Source: Apostichopus japonicus (taxonomy: Eukaryota > Echinodermata > Holothuroidea > Aspidochirotida > Stichopodidae). Taken from it: a stretch of DNA of 64,000 nt. The stretch covers positions 11,576,321 through 11,640,320 of the forward strand of contig NC_092578.1 of assembly GCF_037975245.1 (NCBI RefSeq), read 5' to 3'. Positions 49,137 through 63,400 of this stretch are shown one piece after another. The notes below the pieces were generated by a model that saw only the letters and a program-made list of their open reading frames with translations, searched no databases and had not been told where the DNA came from. The translations under genes and the position numbers were made by a program. How positions within the stretch are numbered: position 1 is the stretch's first letter; each line of letters opens with the position of its first letter.

Positions 49137-51762
49137 AACAAAGGGTAAGTGGCACTTGAATGGGTACTCCGGCAAACCGATCTTATGTCGGTCCGACATT
49201 ACCCACTTGAGATATCTCGTTGACAAGATTTTGACCATTTGACCCATGGTGACCCCCGGTGACTCCAAATGACCTTTGACCTGCACCGAAAACAAAGGGT
49301 AAGTGGCACTTGAATGGGTACTCCGGCCAACCGATCTTAAGTCGGTCCGACATTACCCACTTGAGATATCTCGTTGACAAGATTTTGACCATTTGACCCC
49401 TGGTGACCCCAAATGACCTTTGACCTGCACCGAAAACAAAGGGTAAGTGGCACTTGAATGGGTACTCCGGCCAACCGATCTTATGTCGGTCCGACATAAC
49501 CCGCTTGAGATATCTCGTTGACAAGATTTTGACCATTTGACCCCTGGTGACCCCGGTGACCCCAAATGACCTTTGACCTGCACCGAAAACAAAGGGTAAG
49601 TGGCACTTGAATGGGTACTCCGGCCAACCGATCTTATGTCGGTCCGACATTACCCACTTGAGATATCTCGTTGACAAGATTTTGACCATTTGACCCCTGG
49701 TGACCCCTAATGACCTTTGACCTGCATCGAAAACAAAGGGTAAGTGGCACTTGATTGGGTACTCCGGCCAACCGATCTTATGTCGGTCCGACACAACCCA
49801 CTTGAGATATCTCGTTGACAAGATTTTGATCATTTGACCCCTGGTGACCCCAAATGACCTTTGACCTGCACCGAAAACAAAGGGTAAGTGGCACTTGAAT
49901 GGGTACTACGGCCAACCGATCTTAAGTCGGTCCGACACAACCCACTTGAGATATCTCGTTGACAAGATTTTGACCCCTGGTGACCCCTGGTGACCCCAAA
50001 TGACCTTTGACCTGCACCGAAAACAAAGGGTAAGTGGCACTTGAATGGGTACTCCGGCCCACCGATCTTAAGTCGGTCCGACATTACCCACTTGAGATAT
50101 CTCGTTGACAAGATTTTGACCATTTGACCCCTGGTGACCCCAAATGACCTTTGACCTGCATCGAAAACAAAGGGTAAGTGGCACTTGAATGGGTACTACG
50201 GCCAACCGATGTTAAGTCGGTCCGACACAACCCACTTGAGATATCTCGTTGACAAGATTTTGATCATTTGACCCCTGGTGACCCCAAATGACCTTTGACC
50301 TGCACCGAAAACAAAGGGTAAGTGGCACTTGAATGGGTACTACGGCCAACCGATCTTAAGTCGGTCCGACACAACCCACTTGAGATATCTCGTTGACAAG
50401 ATTTTGACCCCTGGTGACCCCTGGTGACCCCAAATGACCTTTGACCTGCACCGAAAACAAAGGGTAAGTGGCACTTGATTGGGTACTCCGGCCCACCGAT
50501 CTTAAGTCGGTCCGACATTACCCACTTGAGATATCTCGTTGACAAGATTTTGACCATTTGACCCCTGGTGACCCCAAATGACCTTTGACCAGCACCGAAA
50601 ACAAAGGGTAAGTGGCACTTGAATGGGTACTACGGCCAACCGATGTTAAGTCGGTCCGACATAACCCACTTGAGATATCTCGTTGACAAGATTTTGACCA
50701 TTTGACCCCTGGTGACCCCAAATGACCTTTGACCAGCACTGAATACAAAGGGTAAGTGGCACTTGAATGGGTACTCCGGCAAACCGATCTTATGTCGGTC
50801 CGACATTACCCACTTGAGATATCTCGTTGACAAGATTTTGACCATTTGACCCATGGTGACCCCCGGTGACTCCAAATGACCTTTGACCTGCACCGAAAAC
50901 AAAGGGTAAGTGGCACTTGAATGGGTACTCCGGCCAACCGATCTTAAGTCGGTCCGACATTACCCACTTGAGATATCTCGTTGACAAGATTTTGACCATT
51001 TGACCCCTGGTGACCCCAAATGACCTTTGACCTGCACCGAAAACAAAGGGTAAGTGGCACTTGAATGGGTACTCCGGCCAACCGATCTTATGTCGGTCCG
51101 ACATAACCCGCTTGAGATATCTCGTTGACAAGATTTTGACCATTTGACCCCTGGTGACCCCGGTGACCCCAAATGACCTTTGACCTGCACCGAAAACAAA
51201 GGGTAAGTGGCACTTGAATGGGTACTCCGGCCAACCGATCTTATGTCGGTCCGACATTACCCACTTGAGATATCTCGTTGACAAGATTTTGACCATTTGA
51301 CCCCTGGTGACCCCAAATGACCTTTGACCTGCATCGAAAACAAAGGGTAAGTGGCACTTGATTGGGTACTCCGGCCAACCGATCTTATGTCGGTCCGACA
51401 CAACCCACTTGAGATATCTCGTTGACAAGATTTTGATCATTTGACCCCTGGTGACCCCAAATGACCTTTGACCTGCACCGAAAACAAAGGGTAAGTGGCA
51501 CTTGAATGGGTACTACGGCCAACCGATCTTAAGTCGGTCCGACACAACCCACTTGAGATATCTCGTTGACAAGATTTTGACCCCTGGTGACCCCTGGTGA
51601 CCCCAAATGACCTTTGACCTGCACCGAAAACAAAGGGTAAGTGGCACTTGATTGGGTACTCCGGCCCACCGATCTTAAGTCGGTCCGACATTACCCACTT
51701 GAGATATCTCGTTGACAAGATTTTGACCATTTGACCCCTGGTGACCCCAAATGACCTTTGAC
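49137..51762. repeat. Related blocks at 1607 bp and 434 bp offsets
   Basis: 49137-50155 matches 50744-51762 at an offset of 1607 bp. Inside it, about 49785-50156 matches about 50226-50590 at 434 bp (three monomers). Substitutions mark the copies: CCCCTAATG at about 49705 against CCCCAAATG at about 51312, and TTGAATGGG at about 50042 against TTGATTGGG at about 50476 and 51649. CCCCGGTGACCCC (9 bp module) occurs at about 49550 and 51157. Confidence 0.82.
49877..50022. repeat. 146 bp monomer with 8 bp deletion in the TGAC block
   Basis: The usual TTTTGACCATTTGACCCC is reduced to TTTTGACCCC, a loss of 8 bp between two TGAC copies. The monomer also has two modules, so its length is 154 - 8 = 146. 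The same deletion recurs near 50404 and 51577 through the local duplications. Confidence 0.88.
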
Positions 51763-52249
51763 CAGCACCGAAAACAAAGGGTAAGTGGCACTTGAATGGG
51801 TACTACGGCCAACCGATGTTAAGTCGGTCCGACATAACCCACTTGAGATATCTCGTTGACAAGATTTTGACCATTTGACCCCTGGTGACCCCAAATGACC
51901 TTTGACCAGCACTGAATACAAAGGGTAAGTGGCACTTGAATGGGTACTACGGCCAACCGATCTTAAGTCGGTCCGACAATACCCACTTGAGATATCTCGT
52001 TGACAAGATTTTGACCATTTCACCACTGGTGACCCCCGGTGACCCCAAATGACCTTTAACCTGCACCGAAAACAAAGGGTAAGTGGCACTTGAATGGGTA
52101 CTCCGGCCAACCGATCTTAAGTCGGTCCGACATTACCCACTTGAGATATCTCGTTGACAAGATTTTGACCATTTGACCCCTGATGACCCCAAATGACCTT
52201 TGACCTGCACCGAAAACAAAGGGTAAGTGGCACTTGAATGGGTACTCCG

Positions 52250-55200
52250 GCCAACCGATCTTATGTCGGTCCGACATTACCCACTTGAGATATCTCGTTG
52301 ACAAGATTTTGACCATTTGACCCCTGCTGACCCCAAATGACCTTTGACCTGCACCGAAAACAAAGGGTAAGTGGCACTTGAATGGGTACTCCGGCAAACC
52401 GATCTTATGTCGGTCCGACATTACCCACTTGAGATATCTCGTTGACAAGATTTTGACCATTTGACCCATGGTGACCCCCGGTGACTCCAAATGACCTTTG
52501 ACCTGCACCGAAAACAAAGGGTAAGTGGCACTTGAATGGGTACTCCGGCCAACCGATCTTAAGTCGGTCCGACATTACCCACTTGAGATATCTCGTTGAC
52601 AAGATTTTGACCATTTGACCCCTGGTGACCCCAAATGACCTTTGACCTGCACCGAAAACAAAGGGTAAGTGGCACTTGAATGGGTACTCCGGCCAACCGA
52701 TCTTATGTCGGTCCGACATTACCCACTTGAGATATCTCGTTGACAAGATTTTGACCATTTGACCCCTGGTGACCCCAAATGACCTTTGACCTGCACCGAA
52801 AACAAAGGGTAAGTGGCACTTGAATGAGTACTCCGGCCAACCGATCTTATGTCGGTCCGACATAACCCGCTTGAGATATCTCGTTGACAAGATTTTGACC
52901 ATTTGACCCCTGGTGACCCCCGGTGACCCCAAATGACCTTTGACCTGCACCGAAAACAAAGGGTAAGTGGCACTTGAATGGGTACTCCGGCCAACCGATC
53001 TTAAGTCGGTCCGACATTACCCACTTGAGATATCTCGTTGACAAGATTTTGACCATTTGACCCCTGGTGACCCCTAATGACCTTTGACCTGCACCGAAAA
53101 CAAAGGGTAAGTGGCACTTGAATGGGTACTCCGGCCAACCGATCTTATGTCGGTCCGACAATACCCACTTGAGATATCTCGTTGACAAGATTTTGACCAT
53201 TTGACCCCTGGTGACCCCTAATGACCTTTGACCTGCACCGAAAACAAAGGGTAAGTGGCACTTGAATGGGTACTCCGGCCAACCGATCTTAAGTCGGTCC
53301 GACATTACCCGCTTGAGATATCTCGTTGACAAGATTTTGACCATTTGACCCCTGGTGACCCCTGGTGACCCCTGGTGACCCCAAATGACCTTTGACCTTC
53401 ACCGAAAACAAAGGGTAAGTGGCACTTGAATGGGTACTCCGGCCAACCGATCTTAAGTCGGTCCGACATAACCCACTTGAGATATCTCGTTGACAAGATT
53501 TTGACCATTTGACCCCTGGTGACCCCAAATGACCTTTGACCAGCACCGAAAACAAAGGGTAAGTGGTACTTGAATGGGTACTCCGGCCAACCGATGTTAA
53601 GTCGGTCCGACAATACCCGCATGAGATATCTCGTTGACAAGATTTTGACCATTTGACCCCTGGTGACCCCTAATGACCTTTGACCTGCACCGAAAACAAA
53701 GGGTAAGTGGCACTTGAATGGGTACTCCGGCCAACCGATCTTAAGTCGGTCCGACATTACCCGCTTGAGATATCTCGTTGACAAGATTTTGACCATTTGA
53801 CCCCTGGTGACCCCTGGTGACCCCTGGTGACCCCAAATGACCTTTGACCTTCACCGAAAACAAAGGGTAAGTGGCACTTGAATGGGTACTCCGGCCAACC
53901 GATCTTAAGTCGGTCCGACATAACCCACTTGAGATATCTCGTTGACAAGATTTTGACCATTTGACCCCTGGTGACCCCAAATGACCTTTGACCAGCACCG
54001 AAAACAAAGGGTAAGTGGTACTTGAATGGGTACTCCGGCCAACCGATGTTAAGTCGGTCCGACATTACCCGCATGAGATATCTCGTTGACAAGATTTTGA
54101 CCATTTGACCCCTGGTGACCCCAAATGACCTTTGACCTGCACCGAAAACAAAGGGTAAGTGGCACTTGAATGGGTACTCCGGCCAACCGATCTTAAGTCG
54201 GTCCGACATTACCCGCTTGAGATATCTCGTTGACAAGATTTTGACCATTTGACCCCTGGTGACCCCTGGTGACCCCAAATGACCTTTGACCTTCACCGAA
54301 AACAAAGGGTAAGTGGCACTTGAATGGGTACTCCGGCCAACCGATCTTAAGTCGGTCCGACATAACCCGCTTGAGATATCTCGTTGACAAGATTTTGACC
54401 ATTTGACCCCTGGTGACCCCAAATGACCTTTGACCAGCACCGAAAACAAAGGGTAAGTGGTACTTGAATGGGTACTCCGGCCAACCGATGTTAAGTCGGT
54501 CCGACATTACCCGCTTGAGATATCTCGTTGACAAGATTTTGACCATTTGACCCCTGGTGACACCAAATGACCTTTGACCTGCACCGAAAACAAATGGTAA
54601 GTGGCACTTGAATGGGTACTCCGGCCAACCGATCTTAAGTCGGTCCGACAAAACCCACTTGAGATATCTCGTTGACAAGATTTTGACCATTTGACCCCTG
54701 GTGACCCCAAATGACCTTTGACCTGCACCGAAAACAAAGGGTAAGTGGCACTTGAATGGGTACTCCGGCCAACCGATCTTATGTCGGTCCGACATTACCC
54801 ACTTGAGATATCTCGTTGACAAGATTTTGACCATTTGACCCCTGGTGACCCCAAATGACCTTTGACCTGCACCGAAAACAAAGGGTAAGTGGCACTTGAA
54901 TGAGTACTCCGGCCAACCGATCTTATGTCGGTCCGACATAACCCGCTTGAGATATCTCGTTGACAAGATTTTGACCATTTGACCCCTGGTGACCCCTGGT
55001 GACCCCTAATGACCTTTGACCTGCATCGAAAACAAAGGGTAAGTGGCACTTGAATGGGTACTCCGGCCAACCGATCTTATGTCGGTCCGACATTACCCAC
55101 TTGAGATATCTCGTTGACAAGATTTTGACCATTTGACCCCTGATGACCCCAAATGACCTTTGACCTGCACCGAAAACAAAGGGTAAGTGGCACTTGAATG

Positions 55201-57718
55201 GGTACTCCGGCCAACCGATCTTATGTCGGTCCGACATTACCCACTTGAGATATCTCGTTGACAAGATTTTGACCATTTGACCCATGGTGACCCCCGGTGA
55301 CTCCAAATGACCTTTGACCTGCACCGAAAACAAAGGGTAAGTGGCACTTGAATGGGTACTCCGGCCAACCGATCTTAAGTCGGTCCGACATTACCCACTT
55401 GAGATATCTCGTTGACAAGATTTTGACCATTTGACCCCTGGTGACCCCAAATGACCTTTGACCTGCACCGAAAACAAAGGGTAAGTGGCACTTGAATGGG
55501 TACTCCGGCCAACCGATCTTATGTCGGTCCGACATTACCCACTTGAGATATCTCGTTGACAAGATTTTGACCATTTGACCCCTGGTGACCCCAAATGACC
55601 TTTGACCTGCACCGAAAACAAAGGGTAAGTGGCACTTGAATGAGTACTCCGGCCAACCGATCTTATGTCGGTCCGACATAACCCGCTTGAGATATCTCGT
55701 TGACAAGATTTTGACCATTTGACCCCTGGTGACCCCCGGTGACCCCAAATGACCTTTGACCTGCACCGAAAACAAAGGGTAAGTGGCACTTGAATGGGTA
55801 CTCCGGCCAACCGATCTTAAGTCGGTCCGACATTACCCACTTGAGATATCTCGTTGACAAGATTTTGACCATTTGACCCCTGGTGACCCCTAATGACCTT
55901 TGACCTGCACCGAAAACAAAGGGTAAGTGGCACTTGAATGGGTACTCCGGCCAACCGATCTTATGTCGGTCCGACAATACCCACTTGAGATATCTCGTTG
56001 ACAAGATTTTGACCATTTGACCCCTGGTGACCCCTAATGACCTTTGACCTGCACCGAAAACAAAGGGTAAGTGGCACTTGAATGGGTACTCCGGCCAACC
56101 GATCTTAAGTCGGTCCGACATTACCCGCTTGAGATATCTCGTTGACAAGATTTTGACCATTTGACCCCTGGTGACCCCTGGTGACCCCTGGTGACCCCAA
56201 ATGACCTTTGACCTTCACCGAAAACAAAGGGTAAGTGGCACTTGAATGGGTACTCCGGCCAACCGATCTTATGTCGGTCCGACAATACCCACTTGAGATA
56301 TCTCGTTGACAAGATTTTGACCATTTGACCCCTGGTGACCCCTAATGACCTTTGACCTGCACCGAAAACAAAGGGTAAGTGGCACTTGAATGGGTACTCC
56401 GGCCAACCGATCTTAAGTCGGTCCGACATTACCCGCTTGAGATATCTCGTTGACAAGATTTTGACCATTTGACCCCTGGTGACCCCTGGTGACCCCTGGT
56501 GACCCCAAATGACCTTTGACCTTCACCGAAAACAAAGGGTAAGTGGCACTTGAATGGGTACTCCGGCCAACCGATCTTAAGTCGGTCCGACATAACCCAC
56601 TTGAGATATCTCGTTGACAAGATTTTGACCATTTGACCCCTGGTGACCCCAAATGACCTTTGACCAGCACCGAAAACAAAGGGTAAGTGGTACTTGAATG
56701 GGTACTCCGGCCAACCGATGTTAAGTCGGTCCGACAATACCCGCATGAGATATCTCGTTGACAAGATTTTGACCATTTGACCCCTGGTGACCCCTAATGA
56801 CCTTTGACCTGCACCGAAAACAAAGGGTAAGTGGCACTTGAATGGGTACTCCGGCCAACCGATCTTAAGTCGGTCCGACATTACCCGCTTGAGATATCTC
56901 GTTGACAAGATTTTGACCATTTGACCCCTGGTGACCCCTGGTGACCCCTGGTGACCCCAAATGACCTTTGACCTTCACCGAAAACAAAGGGTAAGTGGCA
57001 CTTGAATGGGTACTCCGGCCAACCGATCTTAAGTCGGTCCGACATAACCCACTTGAGATATCTCGTTGACAAGATTTTGACCATTTGACCCCTGGTGACC
57101 CCAAATGACCTTTGACCAGCACCGAAAACAAAGGGTAAGTGGTACTTGAATGGGTACTCCGGCCAACCGATGTTAAGTCGGTCCGACATTACCCGCATGA
57201 GATATCTCGTTGACAAGATTTTGACCATTTGACCCCTGGTGACCCCAAATGACCTTTGACCTGCACCGAAAACAAAGGGTAAGTGGCACTTGAATGGGTA
57301 CTCCGGCCAACCGATCTTAAGTCGGTCCGACATTACCCGCTTGAGATATCTCGTTGACAAGATTTTGACCATTTGACCCCTGGTGACCCCTGGTGACCCC
57401 AAATGACCTTTGACCTTCACCGAAAACAAAGGGTAAGTGGCACTTGAATGGGTACTCCGGCCAACCGATCTTAAGTCGGTCCGACATAACCCGCTTGAGA
57501 TATCTCGTTGACAAGATTTTGACCATTTGACCCCTGGTGACCCCAAATGACCTTTGACCAGCACCGAAAACAAAGGGTAAGTGGTACTTGAATGGGTACT
57601 CCGGCCAACCGATGTTAAGTCGGTCCGACATTACCCGCTTGAGATATCTCGTTGACAAGATTTTGACCATTTGACCCCTGGTGACACCAAATGACCTTTG
57701 ACCTGCACCGAAAACAAA
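52250..57718. repeat. Mosaic segment with 2816, 3124 and 452 bp offsets
   Basis: About 52.3-53.4 kb matches about 55.1-56.2 kb at an offset of 2816 bp. 53092-54594 matches 56216-57718 at 3124 bp. A three-monomer unit of 452 bp, each with a three-module tract and TTGACCTTCACC, is repeated at about 53.3 and 53.75 kb and again at about 56.4 and 56.87 kb. The CCCGCATGAG variant (about 53620, 54070, 56744 and 57194) is found only here. Confidence 0.82.
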
Positions 57719-58289
57719 GGGTAAGTGGCACTTGAATGGGTACTCCGGCCAACCGATCTTATGTCGGTCCGACATAACCCACTTGAGATATCTCGTTGAC
57801 AAGATTTTGACCATTTGACCCATGGTGACCCCTGGTGACCTTTGACCTGCACCGAAAACAAATGGTAAGTGGCACTTGAATGGGTACTCCGGCCAACCGA
57901 TCTTAAGTCGGTCCGACAAAACCCACTTGAGATATCTCGTTGACAAGATTTTGACCATTTGACCCCTGGTGACCCCAAATGACCTTTGACCTGCACCGAA
58001 AACAAAGGGTAAGTGGCACTTGAATGGGTACTCCGGCCAACCGATCTTATGTCGGTCCGACATTACCCACTTGAGATATCTCGTTGACAAGATTTTGACC
58101 ATTTGACCCCTGGTGACCCCAAATGACCTTTGACCTGCACCGAAAACAAAGGGTAAGTGGCACTTGAATGAGTACTCCGGCCAACCGATCTTATGTCGGT
58201 CCGACATAACCCGCTTGAGATATCTCGTTGACAAGATTTTGACCATTTGACCCCTGGTGACCCCTGGTGACCCCTAATGACCTTTGACC

Positions 58290-60470
58290 TGCACCGAAAA
58301 CAAAGGGTAAGTGGCACTTGAATGGGTACTCCGGCCAACCGATCTTATGTCGGTCCGACATTACCCACTTGAGATATCTCGTTGACAAGATTTTGACCAT
58401 TTGACCCCTGGTGACCCCTAATGACCTTTGACCTGCACCGAAAACAAAGGGTAAGTGGCACTTGAATGGGTACTCCGGCCAACCGATCTTAAGTCGGTCC
58501 GACATTACCCGCTTGAGATATCTCGTTGACAAGATTTTGACCATTTGACCCCTGGTGACCCCTGGTGACCCCTGGTGACCCCAAATGACCTTTGACCTTC
58601 ACCGAAAACAAAGGGTAAGTGGCACTTGAATGGGTACTCCGGCCAACCGATCTTAAGTCGGTCCGACATAACCCACTTGAGATATCTCGTTGACAAGATT
58701 TTGACCATTTGACCCCTGGTGACCCCAAATGACCTTTGACCAGCACCGAAAACAAAGGGTAAGTGGTACTTGAATGGGTACTCCGGCCAACCGATGTTAA
58801 GTCGGTCCGACATTACCCGCTTGAGATATCTCGTTGACAAGATTTTGACCATTTGACCCCTGGTGACCCGTAATGACCTTTGACCTGCACCGAAAACAAA
58901 GGGTAAGTGGCACTTGAATGGGTACTCCGGCCAACCGATCTTAAGTCGGTCCGACATTACCCGCTTGAGATATCTCGTTGACAAGATTTTGACCATTTGA
59001 CCCCTGGTGACCCCTGGTGACCCCAAATGACCTTTGACCTTCACCGAAAACAAAGGGTAATTGGCACTTGAATGGGTACTCCGGCCAACCGATCTTAAGT
59101 CGGTCCGACATAACCCGCTTGAGATATCTCGTTGACAAGATTTTGACCATTTGACCCCTGGTGACCCCAAATGACCTTTGACCAGCACCGAAAACAAAGG
59201 GTAAGTGGCACTTGAATGGGTACTCCGGCCAACCGATGTTAAGTCGGTCCGACATTACCCGCTTGAGATATCTCGTTGACAAGATTTTGACCATTTGACC
59301 CCTGGTGACACCAAATGACCTTTGACCTGCACCGAAAACAAAGGGTAAGTGGCACTTGAATGGGTACTCCGGCCAACCGATCTTAAGTCGGTCCGACATT
59401 ACCCGCCTGAGATAACTCGTTGACAAGATTTTGACCATTTGACCCCTGGTGACCCCAAATGACCTTTGACCTGCACCGAAAACAAAGGGTAAGTGGCACT
59501 TGAATGGGTACTCCGGCCAACCGATCTTATGTCGGTCCGACATAACCCACTTGAGATATCTCGTTGACAAGATTTTGACCATTTGACCCATGGTGACCCC
59601 TGGTGACCTTTGACCTGCACCGAAAACAATTGGTAAGTGGCACTTGAATGGGTACTCCGGCCAACCGATCTTAAGTCGGTCCGACAAAACCCACTTGAGA
59701 TATCTCGTTGACAAGATTTTGACCATTTGACCCCTGGTGACCCCAAATGACCTTTGACCTGCACCGAAAACAAAGGGTAAGTGGCACTTGAGTGTGTACT
59801 CCGGCTCACCGATGTTAAGTCGATCCGATATTACCCACTTGAGATATCTCGTTGACAAGATTTTGACCATTTGACCCCTGGTGACCCCAAATGACCTTTG
59901 ACCAGCACCGAAAACAAAGGGTAAGTGGCACTTGAATGGGTACTCCGGCCAACCGATCTTATGTCGTTCCGACATTACCCACTTGAGATATCTCGTTGAC
60001 AAGATTTTGACCATTTGACCCCTGGTGACCCTTGGTGACCCCAAATGACCTTTGACCTGCACCGAAAGCAAAGGGTAAGTGGCACTTGAATGGGTACTCC
60101 GGCCAACCGATGTTAAGTCGTTCCGACATTACCCACTTGAGATAACTCGTTGACAAGATTTTGACCATTTGACCCCTGGTGACCCCAAATGACCTTTGAC
60201 CTGCACCGAAAACAAAGGGTACGTGGCACTTGAATGGGTACTCCGGCCAACCGATGTTAAGTCGTTCCGACATTACCCACTTGAGATATCTCGTTGACAA
60301 GATTTTGACCATTTGACCCCTGGTGACCCCAAATGACCTGTGACCTGCACCGAAAACAAAGGGTAAGTGGCACTTGAATGGGTACTACGGCCAACCGATC
60401 TTAAGTCGGTCCGACATTACCCACTTGAGATATCTCGTTGACAAGATTTTGACCATTTGACCCCTGGTGA
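58290..60470. repeat. Dispersed copy of the 29.2-31.4 kb block
   Basis: Matches 29.19-31.37 kb at an offset of 29104 bp, including the index monomer (about 59772), the ACAATTGGT monomer (about 59628) and the CCCGCCTGAGATAACTC monomer (about 59402). One difference is ACCAGCACCG at about 59900, where the 30.8 kb copy has ACCAGTACCG. Confidence 0.85.
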
Positions 60471-63400
60471 CCCCAAATGACCTGTGACCTGCACCGAAAA
60501 CAAAGGGTAAGTGGCACTTGAATGGGTACTACGGCCAACCGATCTTAAGTCGGTCCGACATTACCCACTTGAGATATCTCGTTGACAGGATTTTGACCAT
60601 TTGACCCCTGGTGACCCATGGTGACCCCAAATGACCTTTGACCTGCACCGAAAACAAAGGGTAAGTGGCACTTGAATGGGTACTCCGGCCAACCGATCTT
60701 AAGTCGGTCCGACATTACCCACTTGAGATATCTCGTTGACAAGATTTTGACCATTTGACCGCTGGTGACCCCAAATGACCTCTGACCTGCACCGAAAACA
60801 AAGGGTAAGTGGCACTTGAATGGGTACTCCGGCCAACCAATCTTAAGTCGGTCCGACATTACCCACTTGAGATAACTCGTTGACAAGATTTTGATCATTT
60901 GACCCCTGGTGACCCCAAATGACCTTTGACCTGCACCGAAAACAAAGGGTAAGTGGCACTTGATTGGGTACTCCGGCCAACCGATCTTATGTCGGTCCGA
61001 CACAACCCACTTGAGATATCTCGTTGACAAGATTTTGATCATTTGACCCCTGGTGACCCCAAATGACCTTTGACCTGCACCGAAAACAAAGGGTAAGTGG
61101 CACTTGAATGGGTACTACGGCCAACCGATCTTAAGTCGGTCCGACACAACCCACTTGAGATATCTCGTTGACAAGATTTTGACCACTTGACCCCTGGTGA
61201 CCCCTGGTGACCCCAAATGACCTTTGACCTGCACCGAAAACAAAGGGTAACTGGCACTTGAATGGGTACTCCGGCCAACCGATCTTAAGTCGGTCCGACA
61301 TTACCCACTTGAGATATCTCGTTGACAAGATTTTGACCATTTGACCCCTGGTGACCCCAAATGACCTTTGACCAGCACCGAAAACAAAGGGTAAGTGGCA
61401 CTTGAATGGGTACTACGGCCAACCGATGTTAAGTCGGTCCGACATAACCCACTTGAGATATCTCGTTGACAAGATTTTGACCATTTGACCCCTGGTGACC
61501 CCAAATGACCTTTGACCAGCACTGAATACAAAGGGTAAGTGGCACTTGAATGGGTACTACGGCCAACCGATCTTAAGTCGGTCCGACAATACCCACTTGA
61601 GATATCTCGTTGACAAGATTTTGACCATTTCACCACTGGTGACCCCCGGTGACCCCAAATGACCTTTAACCTGCACCGAAAACAAAGGGTAAGTGGCACT
61701 TGAATGGGTACTCCGGCCAACCGATCTTAAGTCGGTCCGACATTACCCACTTGAGATATCTCGTTGACAAGATTTTGACCATTTGACCCCTGATGACCCC
61801 AAATGACCTTTGACCTGCACCGAAAACAAAGGGTAAGTGGCACTTGAATGGGTACTCCGGCCAACCGATCTTATGTCGGTCCGACATTACCCACTTGAGA
61901 TATCTCGTTGACAAGATTTTGACCATTTGACCCCTGCTGACCCCAAATGACCTTTGACCTGCACCGAAAACAAAGGGTAAGTGGCACTTGAATGGGTACT
62001 CCGGCAAACCGATCTTATGTCGGTCCGACATTACCCACTTGAGATATCTCGTTGACAAGATTTTGACCATTTGACCCCTGGTGACCCCCGGTGACTCCAA
62101 ATGACCTTTGACCTGCACCGAAAACAAAGGGTAAGTGGCACTTGAATGGGTACTCCGGCCAACCGATGTTAAGTCGGTCCGACATTACCCACTTGAGATA
62201 TCTCGTTGACAAGATTTTGACCATTTGACCCCTGGTGACCCCAAATGACCTTTGACCTGCACCGAAAACAAAGGGTAAGTGGCACTTGAATGGGTACTCC
62301 GGCCAACCGATCTTATGTCGGTCCGACATTACCCACTTGAGATATCTCGTTGACAAGATTTTGACCATTTGACCCCTGGTGACCCCAAATGACCTTTGAC
62401 CTGCACCGAAAACAAAGGGTAAGTGGCACTTGAATGAGTACTCCGGCCAACCGATCTTATGTCGGTCCGACATAACCCGCTTGAGATATCTCGTTGACAA
62501 GATTTTGACCATTTGACCCCTGGTGACCCCGGTGACCCCAAATGACCTTTGACCTGCACCGAAAACAAAGGGTAAGTGGCACTTGAATGGGTACTCCGGC
62601 CAACCGATCTTATGTCGGTCCGACATTACCCACTTGAGATATCTCGTTGACAAGATTTTGACCATTTGACCCCTGGTGACCCCTAATGACCTTTGACCTG
62701 CATCGAAAACAAAGGGTAAGTGGCACTTGATTGGGTACTCCGGCCAACCGATCTTATGTCGGTCCGACACAACCCACTTGAGATATCTCGTTGACAAGAT
62801 TTTGATCATTTGACCCCTGGTGACCCCAAATGACCTTTGACCTGCACCGAAAACAAAGGGTAAGTGGCACTTGAATGGGTACTACGGCCAACCGATCTTA
62901 AGTCGGTCCGACACAACCCACTTGAGATATCTCGTTGACAAGATTTTGACCATTTGACCCCTGGTGACCCCTGGTGACCCCAAATGACCTTTGACCTGCA
63001 CCGAAAACAAAGGGTAAGTGGCACTTGAATGGGTACTCCGGCCAACCGATCTTAAGTCGGTCCGACATTACCCACTTGAGATATCTCGTTGACAAGATTT
63101 TGACCATTTGACCCCTGGTGACCCCAAATGACCTTTGACCAGCACCGAAAACAAAGGGTAAGTGGCACTTGAATGGGTACTACGGCCAACCGATGTTAAG
63201 TCGGTCCGACATAACCCACTTGAGATATCTCGTTGACAAGATTTTGACCATTTGACCCCTGGTGACCCCAAATGACCTTTGACCTGCACCGAAAACAAAG
63301 GGTAAGTGGCACTTGAATGGGTACTACGGCCAACCGATCTTAAGTCGGTCCGACACAACCCACTTGAGATATCTCGTTGACAAGATTTTGACCATTTGAC

